A DNA stretch of 64,000 nt, taken from NCBI RefSeq assembly GCF_001421805.1, contig NZ_LMLC01000002.1, forward strand, positions 1-64,000, given 5' to 3'. The notes beneath the pieces were generated by a model. It worked only from the letters and a program-made list of their open reading frames with translations. It made no database searches and was not told where the DNA came from. The translations under genes were made by a program, and so were the position numbers. Source of the stretch: Sphingomonas sp. Leaf34 (lineage in GTDB: Bacteria > Pseudomonadota > Alphaproteobacteria > Sphingomonadales > Sphingomonadaceae). Positions 46,269 to 55,068 of this stretch are shown one piece after another (position 1 is the first letter of the stretch; each line of letters starts with the position of its first letter).

Positions 46269-47272
46269 GCGAGCGGTAGCTCCATCAACCGGCCGCCCTC
46301 CTGAATGAGACGTTCGAGATACTCATCGTGGTCGAGAATCTGGTAAGGAAAGAGAAGTGCAGGCTGCGTCGCCGGTTTGCCATCGAGGCCGGCAAGACGT
46401 TCTAGCACCATGCTTATGCCCAGTGCCGTAAGCGGTGCGGCGCCGCCTGGATGGAAGACGGCATGTCGGCTGCGCACCTTCGTGCCCGATCGATCAACGC
46501 CCGACAGTTCGATGATGATCTCGGTAGACTTCGCGCCGCCCGCTCGCCTGCTGGAACTAACCCCGGTTCCGATACCGAATTGGATGTCGCGTGCGCCCGT
46601 CGCCGCCGCAAGCCCGGCGATGTCGATGGTAGAGAAGCCGGCCGCAGTCAGCTTATTGCCGTCGATCGCCCGGAACGCAAAGCTGGCATCGTCGCTTTTG
46701 CGCCAGACGAACGCGCCGTCCCGTCGTGCCAAAACGGAGGAGATGACAGTCGCGAAGCGTTCGAAATCTTCGGTAACGGCAGGGCCGCCCCAATCTTCCT
46801 CGTCGACCAGTGCGCCGATGCTGATGCCATCGACGCGCGCATAGGATTTGGCTGCGGTGAGCGTCGCGATCGTCGTGGCACCGACTAGCCACTCATAGCC
46901 TAGCACCACGGCGGCTGCAGCAGGGCGCTGCATGTGGATCGCGACTTCGGGCGCGACCTCGTAGAGCCCTGTCGAGATGCCGAGATGCGGAATTCCTCGT
47001 GCATGGGCGTAGCGCAGGCTCGAGAGCTTTTCGTCACTATATAGCACGGCGACCGCTGCTATCGGCCGTTCGCCAAGGCCGAGATCGTCCGCGTGTGGAT
47101 CAATGACTACCGCCTCGGCGTGAAGCAGTGCGTTCGCGACCCGCTCGGCCTTTTGCCGGTTCCTGCTGCCGATGAGCAGAGGAAGATCGGGGTAGCGCTC
47201 GCGTAACGCCTGGCTGGTGAAACGGCCGATCTGACCGGTACCGCCCAGGATAAGGATGGGGGAGTTGGACAT
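46265..47272 (-). CDS. saccharopine dehydrogenase-like NAD(P)-binding protein
   Basis: 335 residues from the ATG at 47272 behind GGAAAGGTGG; the frame extends upstream without support. The Rossmann start is ILILGGTGQIGRFTSQAL. The centre and C-terminus (GYEWLVGATTIATLT, SRHAVFHPGGAAPLTALGIS) fit the saccharopine dehydrogenase-like reductase family. The substrate is unknown. It is operonic with the quinone reductase. Confidence 0.85.
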   Translation of the reverse strand: MSNSPILILGGTGQIGRFTSQALRERYPDLPLLIGSRNRQKAERVANALLHAEAVVIDPHADDLGLGERPIAAVAVLYSDEKLSSLRYAHARGIPHLGISTGLYEVAPEVAIHMQRPAAAAVVLGYEWLVGATTIATLTAAKSYARVDGISIGALVDEEDWGGPAVTEDFERFATVISSVLARRDGAFVWRKSDDASFAFRAIDGNKLTAAGFSTIDIAGLAAATGARDIQFGIGTGVSSSRRAGGAKSTEIIIELSGVDRSGTKVRSRHAVFHPGGAAPLTALGISMVLERLAGLDGKPATQPALLFPYQILDHDEYLERLIQEGGRLMELPLA

Positions 47273-47295
47273 TGCCACCTTTCCATGAGATAGGT

Positions 47296-47339
47296 TAACT
47301 ACTAATCGTAGGTCTGCATAAGCTACGTTTAGTAGGTTA
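47296..47339. promoter_or_regulatory. candidate TetR operator, long imperfect inverted repeat
   Basis: TAACTACTAATCGTAG (47296-47311) pairs with CTACGTTTAGTAGGTTA (47323-47339), matching at about 15 of 17 positions around an 11-base centre. It spans most of the promoter region between divergent reductase and tetR genes. Confidence 0.65.
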
Positions 47340-47355
47340 GGCAAGTGGATTTATT

Positions 47356-47958
47356 ATGAAGACAGATTCGGGCGCGACAGCAGCAAAGCGCGGACGCCGG
47401 CTTACAAAAGCCGACCGGCGGCAGCAGCTGCTCGTGACAGCGCTCGAGGTGATCCGCGAGGAGGGTGCCGACAATCTGACTCTCGGGCATCTGGCGGTCC
47501 GGGCTGAAGTGTCCAAGCCGGTCGTGTATGATCACTTCGGTACGCGCTCTGGCCTGCTGATCGAACTGTATCGCTGGATCGACAGCGAACGGGTCGAGGC
47601 ATTCCGCCAGGCGATGGCAATCGCTGGCAAGGATCGCAAAGAGACGATTGCGTCTCTTGCTGACGCTTACATTCGCTGCTCGGCGGACTTGACCGGCGAG
47701 TTTTACGTCGTCGGCGCGGCGCTTGCCGGAAGCCCGGAAAAGGCGGAGGTCTATGCGGAGCTTCTCGACCAGTCCGTCGCCATGTTTGTAGCCGTTCTAG
47801 GCCCGTTCAATCGACTGACCGGCCCGGCGGCAACGCGGTTGTGCGTCGGCTTGGTCGGGGCAGGAGAAGGCCTGTCGGCGGCAATCGTCCGCGGCAAGCT
47901 TACGGTGACCGAAGCCATCGCGACGTTCAGAGAGCTTATCAATGCCTCGGTGCAGTAA
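47356..47958 (+). CDS. TetR/AcrR family transcriptional regulator
   Basis: The 200-residue protein has a basic N-terminus (AAKRGRRLTKADRRQQ), the HTH EEGADNLTLGHLAVRAEVSK and PVVYDHFGTRSGLLIELY, then a helical ligand domain. It is divergent from the reductase operon it likely represses. Confidence 0.92.
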   Translation: MKTDSGATAAKRGRRLTKADRRQQLLVTALEVIREEGADNLTLGHLAVRAEVSKPVVYDHFGTRSGLLIELYRWIDSERVEAFRQAMAIAGKDRKETIASLADAYIRCSADLTGEFYVVGAALAGSPEKAEVYAELLDQSVAMFVAVLGPFNRLTGPAATRLCVGLVGAGEGLSAAIVRGKLTVTEAIATFRELINASVQ

Positions 47959-48083
47959 TTCTTCGCTACGTCTTGCCGTGAGCTGACGTATCAAAGACCG
48001 TCTGACGGTCACCCTATTCCGGTACCTCTATCGAGTTCCGTATCCGCGCCGCTGGCGGCACGACCTCGCCGGGGCCCGCCCTA

Positions 48084-48542
48084 GTGATCACGGCCCGGCT
48101 GTGCTGGGCCGGCGGCAATCACATGGCTCGCATGATCGACGGAAATGATGTGCTGGGCCTGACGGTCTGGTCCTGCCTTTTCGCCACGCCGCCGCTGGGT
48201 CTCTTGGCTCTGCTGGTCGAAGGTCGCGCGATGATCGCCCATGCGATGGCGACGGCCCGGCCTGCGGCCTGGCTGGTGGTGCTTTGGCAGGCGTACGGCA
48301 ACACACTTTTCGGCTACGGCCTATGGGCGTGGCTGCTCACGCCACATCCCGCCGCGACTGTCACGCCGCTCGCCCTGCTCGTCCCGGTGTTCGGCATGTG
48401 CAGCGCAGCGATCATACTCTGCGAGCCCTTGGCGTGGAAGCTGGTCGCCGCGGGGCTTGTTCTCGCCGGCTTCGCCGTAATGTGGCGGGATCGCGCTGGG
48501 CCAGCACGCCACAGCGCGAAACCGCTATCTGCGCGACCTTGA
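48084..48542 (+). pseudogene. EamA-family transporter, C-terminal half only
   Basis: 152 codons cover five hydrophobic spans equal to the second EamA repeat: WAGGNHMARMIDGNDVLGLT, TVWSCLFATPPLGLLAL, LFGYGLWAWLLTPHPAATVT and LLVPVFGMCSAAIILCEPL. EamA exporters normally have two such repeats (about 290 residues). No coding sequence for the first half is visible in 47959-48083, so the gene is 5'-truncated. Confidence 0.75.
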
Positions 48543-48545
48543 ACT

Positions 48546-49013
48546 CTACAGTCCCAGTTCTTCCAGTCCGGGATGATCCTCCGGCCGTTGCCCGAGCGGC
48601 CAACGGAACAGCCGCTCGTCCTCGTAGATCGGCATGTCGTTGATGCTCGCGATCCGGCGCGCCATCAGACCATTGGCGGCGAATTCCCAATTCTCATTGC
48701 CATAGGAGCGATGCCAAGCACCCGCATCATCACGCCATTCATAAGCGAAGCGCACCGCGATCCGGTTGCCGGCATGAGCCCAGAGACCCTTGATCAGTCT
48801 ATACTCCTGCTCACGGAGCCACTTCGCGGACAGGAACGCGACGATGGCGTCTCTCCCCTGAAGAAACTCAGATCGATTCCGCCACTGGCTGTCTTCGGTA
48901 TAGGCAAGCGCCACGCGGGCGGGATCTCGGCTGTTCCAGCCATCCTCGGCGGCGCGGACCTTCTGCAATGCGGTTTCATGGGTGAAAGGGGGGAGGGGTG
49001 GTCGCGACATCAT
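48546..49013 (-). CDS. DUF1348 (NTF2-like) protein
   Basis: About 155 residues from ATG-ATG at 49013/49010 behind AAAGGA; the longer open frame is an artefact. [35 protein letters not shown] and [11 protein letters not shown] then SYGNENWEF are characteristic of DUF1348, an NTF2-fold family often in stress or detoxification loci. It lies downstream of a VOC protein and a PNPOx-like protein in one apparent operon. Confidence 0.88.
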   Translation of the reverse strand: MMSRPPLPPFTHETALQKVRAAEDGWNSRDPARVALAYTEDSQWRNRSEFLQGRDAIVAFLSAKWLREQEYRLIKGLWAHAGNRIAVRFAYEWRDDAGAWHRSYGNENWEFAANGLMARRIASINDMPIYEDERLFRWPLGQRPEDHPGLEELGL

Positions 49014-49024
49014 GGCAGATCCTT

Positions 49025-49435
49025 TCAGGCAAAGGGCGTGGCGAATTCCAGGCGGATGCCGCCGGGAATGAAGATGAGGAAGTGGCGCGTCGATGACCCC
49101 GGGAGGATAGGGCTGGGCGCGGCATCGATCATCACCTCGGGATGCGCAGTCACCGCGTCCCACGCTGCCTCCAATGCGGCATTGTCGGCGACCGACAGCG
49201 AGAGATGATGCAGGCCGATGTTGGCGCGCCGATCGAAGGCCCGGGCGGTCAACGGATCCGCGGCTTGCCACAACGTCAACAGGATGGCGCCGTCCGATAC
49301 GAAGATGGAGGGATAGGCAGGCACGCCGCCCACCTCGTCGAAACCCAACGTGCCACAGAAGAAGGCGCGTGCCTGATCGAGGTCGGGCACGGTGAGGCCT
49401 ACATGATGGACGCCTTGCGTGAGTCTGCCGGTCAA
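49025..49435 (-). CDS. VOC (glyoxalase/bleomycin resistance) family protein
   Basis: 136 residues starting at the TTG (49435) that overlaps the PNPOx-like stop as TTGA. Two beta-alpha-beta modules are seen: [20 protein letters not shown] with GFDEVGG, and [20 protein letters not shown] with [13 protein letters not shown]. His and Glu metal ligands are in the right places. The reaction is unknown. Confidence 0.85.
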   Translation of the reverse strand: MTGRLTQGVHHVGLTVPDLDQARAFFCGTLGFDEVGGVPAYPSIFVSDGAILLTLWQAADPLTARAFDRRANIGLHHLSLSVADNAALEAAWDAVTAHPEVMIDAAPSPILPGSSTRHFLIFIPGGIRLEFATPFA

Positions 49436-50040
49436 GATGCTGTTCCTTCCAGTTGGGCGATGCGGGCACGCAGCATCGCGATCTCGTCGATGAACGGTTG
49501 GGAAGCGTGCTGCACCTCTGCCTCGGTGAAGCGCGGCGTGATGTGCTGTGGGCAATTCCAGTCGAAGCCGATGACGTCGATCAGGAAAACACGCTCGGGT
49601 TCTGCGGCATAGTTGAGCGGCATGAGTGCGGCGATGTCCTCCGGGTCCTCGCTGGAACGGGCATGGCCGATGATCTTGAGGCGACGGCGGTTCGGATAAT
49701 CCATCAGGATCAACGCAACACGGTCGTCCGCCGCGAAATGTGCTACGGAGAGAAATTGCCGGTTGCCGCGATAATCCGCGAACCCGATGCGATTACCATC
49801 GATATGGCGAAGGAACCCTTTCGGTCCTCCGCGATGCTGGACATACGGCCAGCCATCCTCGGACACGCTCGCCATGTAGAAACTGTCGCGGGCGGCGATG
49901 AAGTCCGCCTCGCGCGTCGTCAGCGCGTCGACCAAGCCAGCGCCCGCCTCCATGCGGGCATAGGAGGCTCGCGATCCGGCAGCGGATTGCAGCGCGCGGG
50001 CCCTGGGGCCGAAGAGAGTATGGAAGAACGTCTGTGCCAT
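49432..50040 (-). CDS. pyridoxamine 5'-phosphate oxidase-family FMN protein
   Basis: 202 residues from the ATG at 50040. The FMN-binding split barrel reads [39 protein letters not shown] and [20 protein letters not shown]. The C-terminal helix is [15 protein letters not shown]. Such proteins reduce or bind flavin-linked substrates and are not vitamin B6 enzymes proper. It is the first gene of an operon with VOC and DUF1348, divergent from LysR. Confidence 0.9.
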   Translation of the reverse strand: MAQTFFHTLFGPRARALQSAAGSRASYARMEAGAGLVDALTTREADFIAARDSFYMASVSEDGWPYVQHRGGPKGFLRHIDGNRIGFADYRGNRQFLSVAHFAADDRVALILMDYPNRRRLKIIGHARSSEDPEDIAALMPLNYAAEPERVFLIDVIGFDWNCPQHITPRFTEAEVQHASQPFIDEIAMLRARIAQLEGTAS

Positions 50041-50083
50041 GCAGCTGGCGATAGCGCGTTGCCCCCAAGGCGATAATCGGCGA

Positions 50084-50096
50084 TGAATGATGTTCA
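50084..50096. promoter_or_regulatory. candidate LysR box TGAA-N5-TTCA
   Basis: A T-N11-A dyad lies in the 76-bp divergent region between the PNPOx-like operon and lysR. The assignment is positional. Confidence 0.45.
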
Positions 50097-50116
50097 CTAT
50101 TCCATCCAGGGGAATG

Positions 50117-51001
50117 ATGGATCGCTTCGAGAGCCTATCTGTCTTCGTCGCCGTCGCGCAGGAGCGCGGCTTCGCGGCGGCGGCGCGTGCGCTGAATATG
50201 TCGCCGCCCGCAGTCACCCGAGCGGTCGCGGCGCTGGAGCGGCATTTGGGCGTGACGTTGTTCCACCGCTCGACGCGGGCGATATCTCTGACGGACGAGG
50301 GGGCGGTCCTGCTTGATCGGGCGCGGCGGCTACTCGCAGACCTGCGTGAGGCAGAGCAAACCCTCATGGGCGGGCGATCCGTGCCTCGGGGGCAGCTCTA
50401 CGTGACCGCGCCGGTGATGTTCGGGCGGTTGCACGTTCTACCCGTCATTAATACGCTGTTGGCCCTGCACACAGGTCTGAACGCGCATATGATGCTGCTC
50501 GACCGCAATGTCCGTATCATCGAGGAAGGTATCGACGTGGCGGTGCGGATCGGCGCGCTGGTGGACAGTACGCTGCGCGTCGTGACGATCGGTTCGGTTC
50601 GGCAGACCATCGTGGCTAGCCCGGCCTATCTTGCCGAACATGGAATACCCGTCGATCCAGCCGAACTTGTCAGCCACCGTTGTATAGTGGGCCGCGTCGG
50701 CAGGACATGGCCGTTTGGTGCACGAGGCGACAGGATCGTGGAGGTCGTCCCACGTCTGACAGTCAACAGCGTTGATGCGACCATTGCTGCAGCCGAGTCT
50801 GGCTTGGGCCTTGCCAATGTGCTGAGCTACCAATCGGCTGCGCACATCGCGAGCGGGCAATTGGTGGAGGTGCTGGCGGATCATGCCCCATCGGCCATGC
50901 CGGTAAGCCTTCTCTACGATCCTGGTCGGGCGGCAATGCCTGCGGTTCGCGTGTTTATCGAGGCCATGCGGGAACAGGGGAGGCGGGGCGCGTGGTCCTG
51001 A
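50117..51001 (+). CDS. LysR family transcriptional regulator
   Basis: 294 residues from the second of two adjacent ATGs, close behind AGGGGA. The HTH is FVAVAQERGFAAAARALNMS and PPAVTRAVAALERHLG, with RSTRAISLTDEG following, then a periplasmic-binding-like effector domain. It is divergent from the PNPOx/VOC/DUF1348 operon, the likely target. Confidence 0.93.
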   Translation: MDRFESLSVFVAVAQERGFAAAARALNMSPPAVTRAVAALERHLGVTLFHRSTRAISLTDEGAVLLDRARRLLADLREAEQTLMGGRSVPRGQLYVTAPVMFGRLHVLPVINTLLALHTGLNAHMMLLDRNVRIIEEGIDVAVRIGALVDSTLRVVTIGSVRQTIVASPAYLAEHGIPVDPAELVSHRCIVGRVGRTWPFGARGDRIVEVVPRLTVNSVDATIAAAESGLGLANVLSYQSAAHIASGQLVEVLADHAPSAMPVSLLYDPGRAAMPAVRVFIEAMREQGRRGAWS

Positions 51002-51022
51002 CCAAACTCGCCGAATGAGAGA

Positions 51023-51865
51023 TCATTGTCCGTCAGGCGAAAAAACAGCGCATTGTGTCGCGAGAAAGCGCGCGAACGTGTTTGCCGGGCGTCCGGCTAT
51101 CTGCTGAACCGCCATGGTCGTCCTATCTTCGGCACCATGTGCGATGGCCTCGTCCATCCCGGCAAGTATCGACGCGTAATGTTGGGGGATGCCGAACCCG
51201 GCATAGCGAGCGACCAGTTGCTCCTTGGAAAGACGGCAATGACGTACAGGGCGGCCGACGGCTTGGGTGATCGCGTGTGCCGCCTCGTCATAGGTGACGG
51301 CTTCGGGTCCGGTAAGCACATGGTCGCCTGAAGCAAGCTTGGGATCGATCAGGACCTCTACTGCGACGGCAGCAATGTCAGCCGCATCTATGAACGGCAC
51401 CCGACCGTCTTCCGTCGCGGAATATACGCGCCCTTCGTCGACAATCGAAGAAAGATGCTGGGTCGTGAAGTTCTGCATGAACCAGCTTGGGCGCAGCACG
51501 GTCCAGCACGATGCATGATCGTTTAGCCAAGCATGGACCTCGCCCATCATCGGGTCAGCCTCATCGAGCGACGAAGCACTCAACAGCACGAGCCGCCCCG
51601 ACGCCTGTTCCAGCGATCGCTCCAGAAACGGAAGCATGACGGCAAGTTGGTCGGTTCGATCGGTCGGTGCAACGAGGTAAACGGAGGTCACGCCATCGAG
51701 CGCAGCGCCGTACGTCGTTGCATCCTGCCAGTCGAAACGGACCTGATCGACCGCCGAGGGATGCCTGGTCGCGATGCGCGCCTCAATGCCACGAACCGCG
51801 AGTTGCTCGGCAACGAGCCGGCCCGTCTTGCCAGTGCCGCCAGTGACCAGCACACGATCATTCAT
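51023..51865 (-). CDS. NmrA-like NAD(P)-binding protein
   Basis: 280 residues from the ATG at 51865. The Rossmann start is VLVTGGTGKTGRLVAEQL; the rest includes LRPSWFMQNFTTQHL and FIDAADIAAVAVEVL, typical of NmrA/QOR2-type atypical SDRs. Its start overlaps the end of the NTF2-like gene by eight bases, forming an operon under the divergent TetR. Confidence 0.9.
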   Translation of the reverse strand: MNDRVLVTGGTGKTGRLVAEQLAVRGIEARIATRHPSAVDQVRFDWQDATTYGAALDGVTSVYLVAPTDRTDQLAVMLPFLERSLEQASGRLVLLSASSLDEADPMMGEVHAWLNDHASCWTVLRPSWFMQNFTTQHLSSIVDEGRVYSATEDGRVPFIDAADIAAVAVEVLIDPKLASGDHVLTGPEAVTYDEAAHAITQAVGRPVRHCRLSKEQLVARYAGFGIPQHYASILAGMDEAIAHGAEDRTTMAVQQIAGRPANTFARFLATQCAVFSPDGQ

Positions 51866-52313
51866 GGCCCGCCTCCGTGGCGACAAGCGCGTCGATGACA
51901 TGAGCACCTCTGGTCGCTCGCAGAAGAACTAGCGGATTCCAGTAATCGCGATATCGGACGATGCGTCCGCCTGCCGTACGTATCACGGATATATAGCTCT
52001 GGTCATAGGGTTCGCCCGTCGCCGCGCCATGTCCGAAACCGTCGAACTCGATGACGACCACATCGGGATCGGTCGATGGATGCACGGTCGGCTCGCTCAT
52101 CCGATCGAAGGCAATCATGTCGCCGACCCTTTCTAGATGCCGGGCGATTGCAGCCCGGCCATCAAGCCGGGTCGGGAAACCGGATGGCGCATAGGGAAAC
52201 TCCATCACCGCGTCGTCGGCGACCATCTCCAGGTATGCGTCCGCGTCGGGATCGATCCGAGTGCCCAGCGCCTGGCGCAGCATGGACGAAAAGCTTTCAA
52301 TATTGTCGGTCAT
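51858..52313 (-). CDS. SnoaL/NTF2-like protein
   Basis: 151 residues from the ATG at 52313 behind GGAG. The NTF2 fold shows DADAYLEMVADDAVMEFPYA, GRAAIARHLERVGD and GGRIVRYRDYWNPL. It may be an isomerase or cyclase-like enzyme. It is the first gene of the operon with the NmrA-like protein, divergent from tetR with two matching palindromes in between. Confidence 0.88.
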   Translation of the reverse strand: MTDNIESFSSMLRQALGTRIDPDADAYLEMVADDAVMEFPYAPSGFPTRLDGRAAIARHLERVGDMIAFDRMSEPTVHPSTDPDVVVIEFDGFGHGAATGEPYDQSYISVIRTAGGRIVRYRDYWNPLVLLRATRGAHVIDALVATEAGHE

Positions 52314-52332
52314 CACCTACTCCTGAACCGTT

Positions 52333-52388
52333 GGAACGGCTGCGTTCCGTCCAAAGATAAGGACTTTTCGATGGAACGCAACCGTTCC
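52333..52388. promoter_or_regulatory. paired TetR operators, GGAACG-N4-CGTTCC twice
   Basis: GGAACG-GCTG-CGTTCC occupies 52333-52348 and GGAACG-CAAC-CGTTCC occupies 52373-52388. The two are identical in arms and spacing and 40 bp apart. The second overlaps codons 1-6 of tetR. Binding of both would block both divergent transcripts. Confidence 0.8.
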
Positions 52389-52991
52389 GACGGTAATGCG
52401 AAGATTGGCCGATCGCCAAGCGGAGCAGCGGTGATACGCGCCGATGTGACCGAAGCGCTTACACGCGCTTTCTTCGCGGAATGGGCACGATCCGGATATT
52501 CGGGTCTGAGCCTGGAGCGGGTCGCGCGGTCGGCCGGGGTCGGGAAGGCCGCCCTTTACCGTCGGTGGCCAGAGAAGGCGGTGATGGCCAGCGATCTTCT
52601 TTCTCGCGTTGGTCTGACGATTACCGACGTAGGTGAGCACGGCTCGCTGGAGGAGGATCTGAAAGCGGTTCTGTTCGCCATCCGCCGGGTACTTCGCCAT
52701 CCGCTTGTGAGGCGCATCGTCACGGACCTCCATGCCGAAATCGAGCGTGCCCCTGCACTGGACCGCGCGATTCGGCCATTCCAGCGTGCACGACGCGAAC
52801 GGATCAACACGCTGCTAGACAGAGCGATCGAGCGGAAAGAAGTATCGCCTTTCATCGACCGCGAAACGGCAGCAGACCTTATCGCGGCGCCCCTCTACTG
52901 GCGCCTGGCGGTTTTGGGCGGACGATCAGACCGGGATCATATCCGGCGCCTTGCGCGAATGCTGGCCGCCGCCCTTTGCGCCGACGAATGA
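52371..52991 (+). CDS. TetR/AcrR family transcriptional regulator
   Basis: 206 residues from the ATG at 52371. The HTH is YSGLSLERVARSAGVGKAAL then YRRWPEKAVMASDLLSRV, with a TetR_C-type helical domain after it. The gene's first codons contain one of two identical operators, indicating tight autoregulation together with the SnoaL-like/NmrA-like operon. Confidence 0.93.
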   Translation: MERNRSDGNAKIGRSPSGAAVIRADVTEALTRAFFAEWARSGYSGLSLERVARSAGVGKAALYRRWPEKAVMASDLLSRVGLTITDVGEHGSLEEDLKAVLFAIRRVLRHPLVRRIVTDLHAEIERAPALDRAIRPFQRARRERINTLLDRAIERKEVSPFIDRETAADLIAAPLYWRLAVLGGRSDRDHIRRLARMLAAALCADE

Positions 52992-53122
52992 TCTGCGTTT
53001 TTCCTAAAGGATACCCGCAGTTCCGACCTAGATGGTGCCTGCCTCGTTTCGCCCCCCATTCGCCTCGATCGGTGCCAACGCAGATCTACGCCCCCCCCGC
53101 TGTCGCTGATTGCTGACGCTGG

Positions 53123-53141
53123 TCGCAATACTGAATTGCGA
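53123..53141. promoter_or_regulatory. inverted repeat TCGCAAT-N5-ATTGCGA
   Basis: A perfect 7-5-7 dyad lies about 75 bases before the hydrolase GTG, in the 223-bp gap 52992-53214. It is probably an operator; the regulator is unknown. Confidence 0.5.
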
Positions 53142-53214
53142 TATCACCATATTATCCTGGCAGGCGAGATGCGGCAGAGAAGGCGCGTCAAACTATTTGC
53201 AAGGATGAAAAATC

Positions 53215-54192
53215 GTGATCAGGATAACCGCCGTCGGTAACCTGGTGGCCGGCGCCATCGCGCTCGGGGTGCCTGTCGCCGCTGCCGCCAGCTCCGCCCG
53301 GCAGGTCGCCGCGCTACCCGCCCACACCATAATCCACTATCGCACCGCCAAGATCGATGGCGTCGACATCTTCTACCGGGAAGCAGGCCCCAAAGACGCG
53401 CCGACCGTGCTGCTGCTTCATGGATTTCCGAGTTCGTCCTTCCAGTATCGCAACCTGATCCCCGCGCTCGCGGACCGGTATCATGTCATCGCACCCGATT
53501 ATCCGGGGTTCGGGCACTCAAGCGCACCGGACCACAAGATGTTCGCCTATACCTTTGCTCACTTTACCGACGTCACCGAGGCGCTGCTCGCGCGGATCGG
53601 CGTGTCGCGTTACACTATCTATCTTCAGGATTACGGCGCACCCGTCGGCTTGCGCCTCGCGCTGCGCCATCCAGATCGGGTTACCGGCTTGATCGTGCAG
53701 AATGGCAATGCGTATCGGGACGGTATCCAGGACTTCTGGAAGCCGGTTGAAAGGCTCTGGGCGGATCCGACCCCCACGAATCGCAACGCGCTGCGCAAGG
53801 TTCTTACGCCCGAGATGACCCGGTGGCAGTATCTGAACGGCAGCAAGGATCCTAGCCGGGTCGACCCAGACACCTGGCTGCACGATCAGGCCCTGCTCGA
53901 CCGCCCGGGCAACGACGAAATCCAACTCGACCTGTTCAACGATTATAGGACGAACGTGTCAATGTATCCGGAGTTTCAGAGCTATTTCCGGACGCGCAAG
54001 CCACCGACCCTGATCGTCTGGGGGGAAAACGACGAGATTTTTCCAGTGGCGGGCGCCACGGCCTATCTGCGCGACAATCCGAACGCCGAATTGCACTTGC
54101 TCCAGTCGGGCCATTTCGCATTGGAAGACAGTGCAGGCGAGATCATCCCGCTGATCCGCGAATTCCTCGGTCGCACACTGCCGCCCCGCTGA
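53215..54192 (+). CDS. exported alpha/beta-hydrolase (epoxide hydrolase/dehalogenase-like)
   Basis: 325 residues from the GTG at 53215 with AAGGA nine bases upstream; the overlapping ATG frame closes at once. It has a signal sequence (LVAGAIALGVPVAAAASS), the oxyanion HGFPSSS and an Asp nucleophile in YLQDYGAPVG (D139). The acid is in WGENDEIFP and the His in LQSGHFALED. An Asp nucleophile points to epoxide hydrolase or haloalkane dehalogenase chemistry rather than ester cleavage. It is the last gene before the right-hand tRNA fragment. Confidence 0.9.
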   Translation: MIRITAVGNLVAGAIALGVPVAAAASSARQVAALPAHTIIHYRTAKIDGVDIFYREAGPKDAPTVLLLHGFPSSSFQYRNLIPALADRYHVIAPDYPGFGHSSAPDHKMFAYTFAHFTDVTEALLARIGVSRYTIYLQDYGAPVGLRLALRHPDRVTGLIVQNGNAYRDGIQDFWKPVERLWADPTPTNRNALRKVLTPEMTRWQYLNGSKDPSRVDPDTWLHDQALLDRPGNDEIQLDLFNDYRTNVSMYPEFQSYFRTRKPPTLIVWGENDEIFPVAGATAYLRDNPNAELHLLQSGHFALEDSAGEIIPLIREFLGRTLPPR

Positions 54193-54900
54193 TACCGCTG
54201 CAGCTAACAGACTGTTGCCGCCGAGCGTCCTGTTCCTGTTTAGCGCCGTCTCTGCTGGCCTTGGGATAATAGTAACAATCATCCTGCGATCGACGCGTTC
54301 GGAACGGTCTGCGTGATCATGAGCGCCGACCGGTCGAACGGTCGGCACCCAGCTCGATTGTCCGCTTCTGGTCGTTATAAGCGACCGACAGCTTTTGTGC
54401 TGTCGCCAATCACATGTTTGGCGACGCAGCACCGTCCGCAACTTCACGACAATTAACGTGAACGCTGCATCGCACTATCTCCATATTGACGCGACTGTCC
54501 GACAAACCCTGTCGGTTTGAGAATGTATGCGACAACCTTGAAGGCATGGTTTTCCGTCAGGGGAGCAACGACCGCAATTTTTCCACGGCCTCACCAATCC
54601 CAGCAGTTCGCTATCGGTCAGGATCGCTCGCTGCCGGGCCGATCCCCGAAGTGCCCCGAATGGCCGGTCCGTCCGAAACCCGCCATTCACGGTGCTTCTC
54701 TGGAACGGCAGCTAAGTCCCAAAGCTTGCCATTCCAGCGCCGCTTTAGGGCGATCGCGAACCGATGAGTCAGTGTGTCCGGAATTGGAAAGCGTAAGAAG
54801 GGCGCTGAGCGTCCATGAATGGGTCTCCGCGCTCAAAGTTGGGCACTCTCAAATCCGCATTATGGTGCTGCCGATCAGGCGAAACCGAGTTCTACAGCGG
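54193..54900. other. gene-free, repeat-rich segment beside the right att copy
   Basis: No gene is recognised in about 700 bp. It holds one near-complete repeat element (54764-54825), a half-motif near 54340 (GATTGTCCGCTTCTGG), and a possible inverted copy at about 54685-54750 whose complement begins GAATGGCAAGCTTTGGGA. The concentration of repeat remnants next to the tRNA fragment suggests repeated rearrangement. Confidence 0.55.
54764..54825 (+). repeat. 62-nt dispersed repeat element, copy J
   Basis: Half 1 is GTGTCCGGAATTGGAAAG and half 2 is GCGTCCATGAATGGGTC. The total is 62 nt, the only copy deviating from 60. It lies 75 bases from the right tRNA fragment. Confidence 0.65.
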
Positions 54901-54922
54901 TCAAATCCTGTCCCCGCAACCA
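54901..54922 (+). repeat. att-like direct repeat, right copy (tRNA-fMet 3' fragment)
   Basis: This is a perfect 22-base copy of the tRNA-fMet 3' end including CCA. The base before it (G) differs from the tRNA, so identity ends sharply. A second intrinsic terminator follows, plausibly the tRNA's original one. Confidence 0.75.
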
Positions 54923-54933
54923 CTATCCCAAAT

Positions 54934-54964
54934 AGCCCCAGTCCAGCCAGACAGGGGCTTTTTT
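54934..54964 (+). terminator. intrinsic terminator after the tRNA fragment
   Basis: AGCCCC-A-GTC pairs with GAC-A-GGGGCT, and a run of T follows. Its placement 11 bases after the tRNA fragment mirrors a normal tRNA terminator. Confidence 0.8.
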
Positions 54965-55068
54965 GCGTTCTGAACCCCATTGCGTTCGACAACCGCAGTA
55001 TCCGGTCCAGGTCGAAAACTACCGCAATGGGTCTAGCTCTCAGCCGATCCCATGTCAGACGCCAACAC

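Larger units (their letters stand above)
130..54900. mobile_element. putative tRNA-fMet-anchored genomic island, about 54.8 kb
   Basis: The segment is bounded by the 22-bp tRNA 3'-end repeat at 108-129 and 54901-54922. Each copy has its own terminator just downstream (137-169 and 54934-54964), as expected if the insert displaced the original tRNA flank to the right and brought a replacement. Inside are a defence-like block at the tRNA end, many regulator/enzyme pairs and several broken genes. Against a simple mobile island, no integrase, excisionase or clear conjugation gene was found, so it would be an old, immobile or composite insertion. A stray partial tRNA copy is the alternative. Confidence 0.45.

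Noticed and set aside
130..54900. Integrase, transposase or complete IS in the proposed island
   Set aside because: No DDE, serine or tyrosine recombinase motif and no terminal inverted repeats with target duplications were found.
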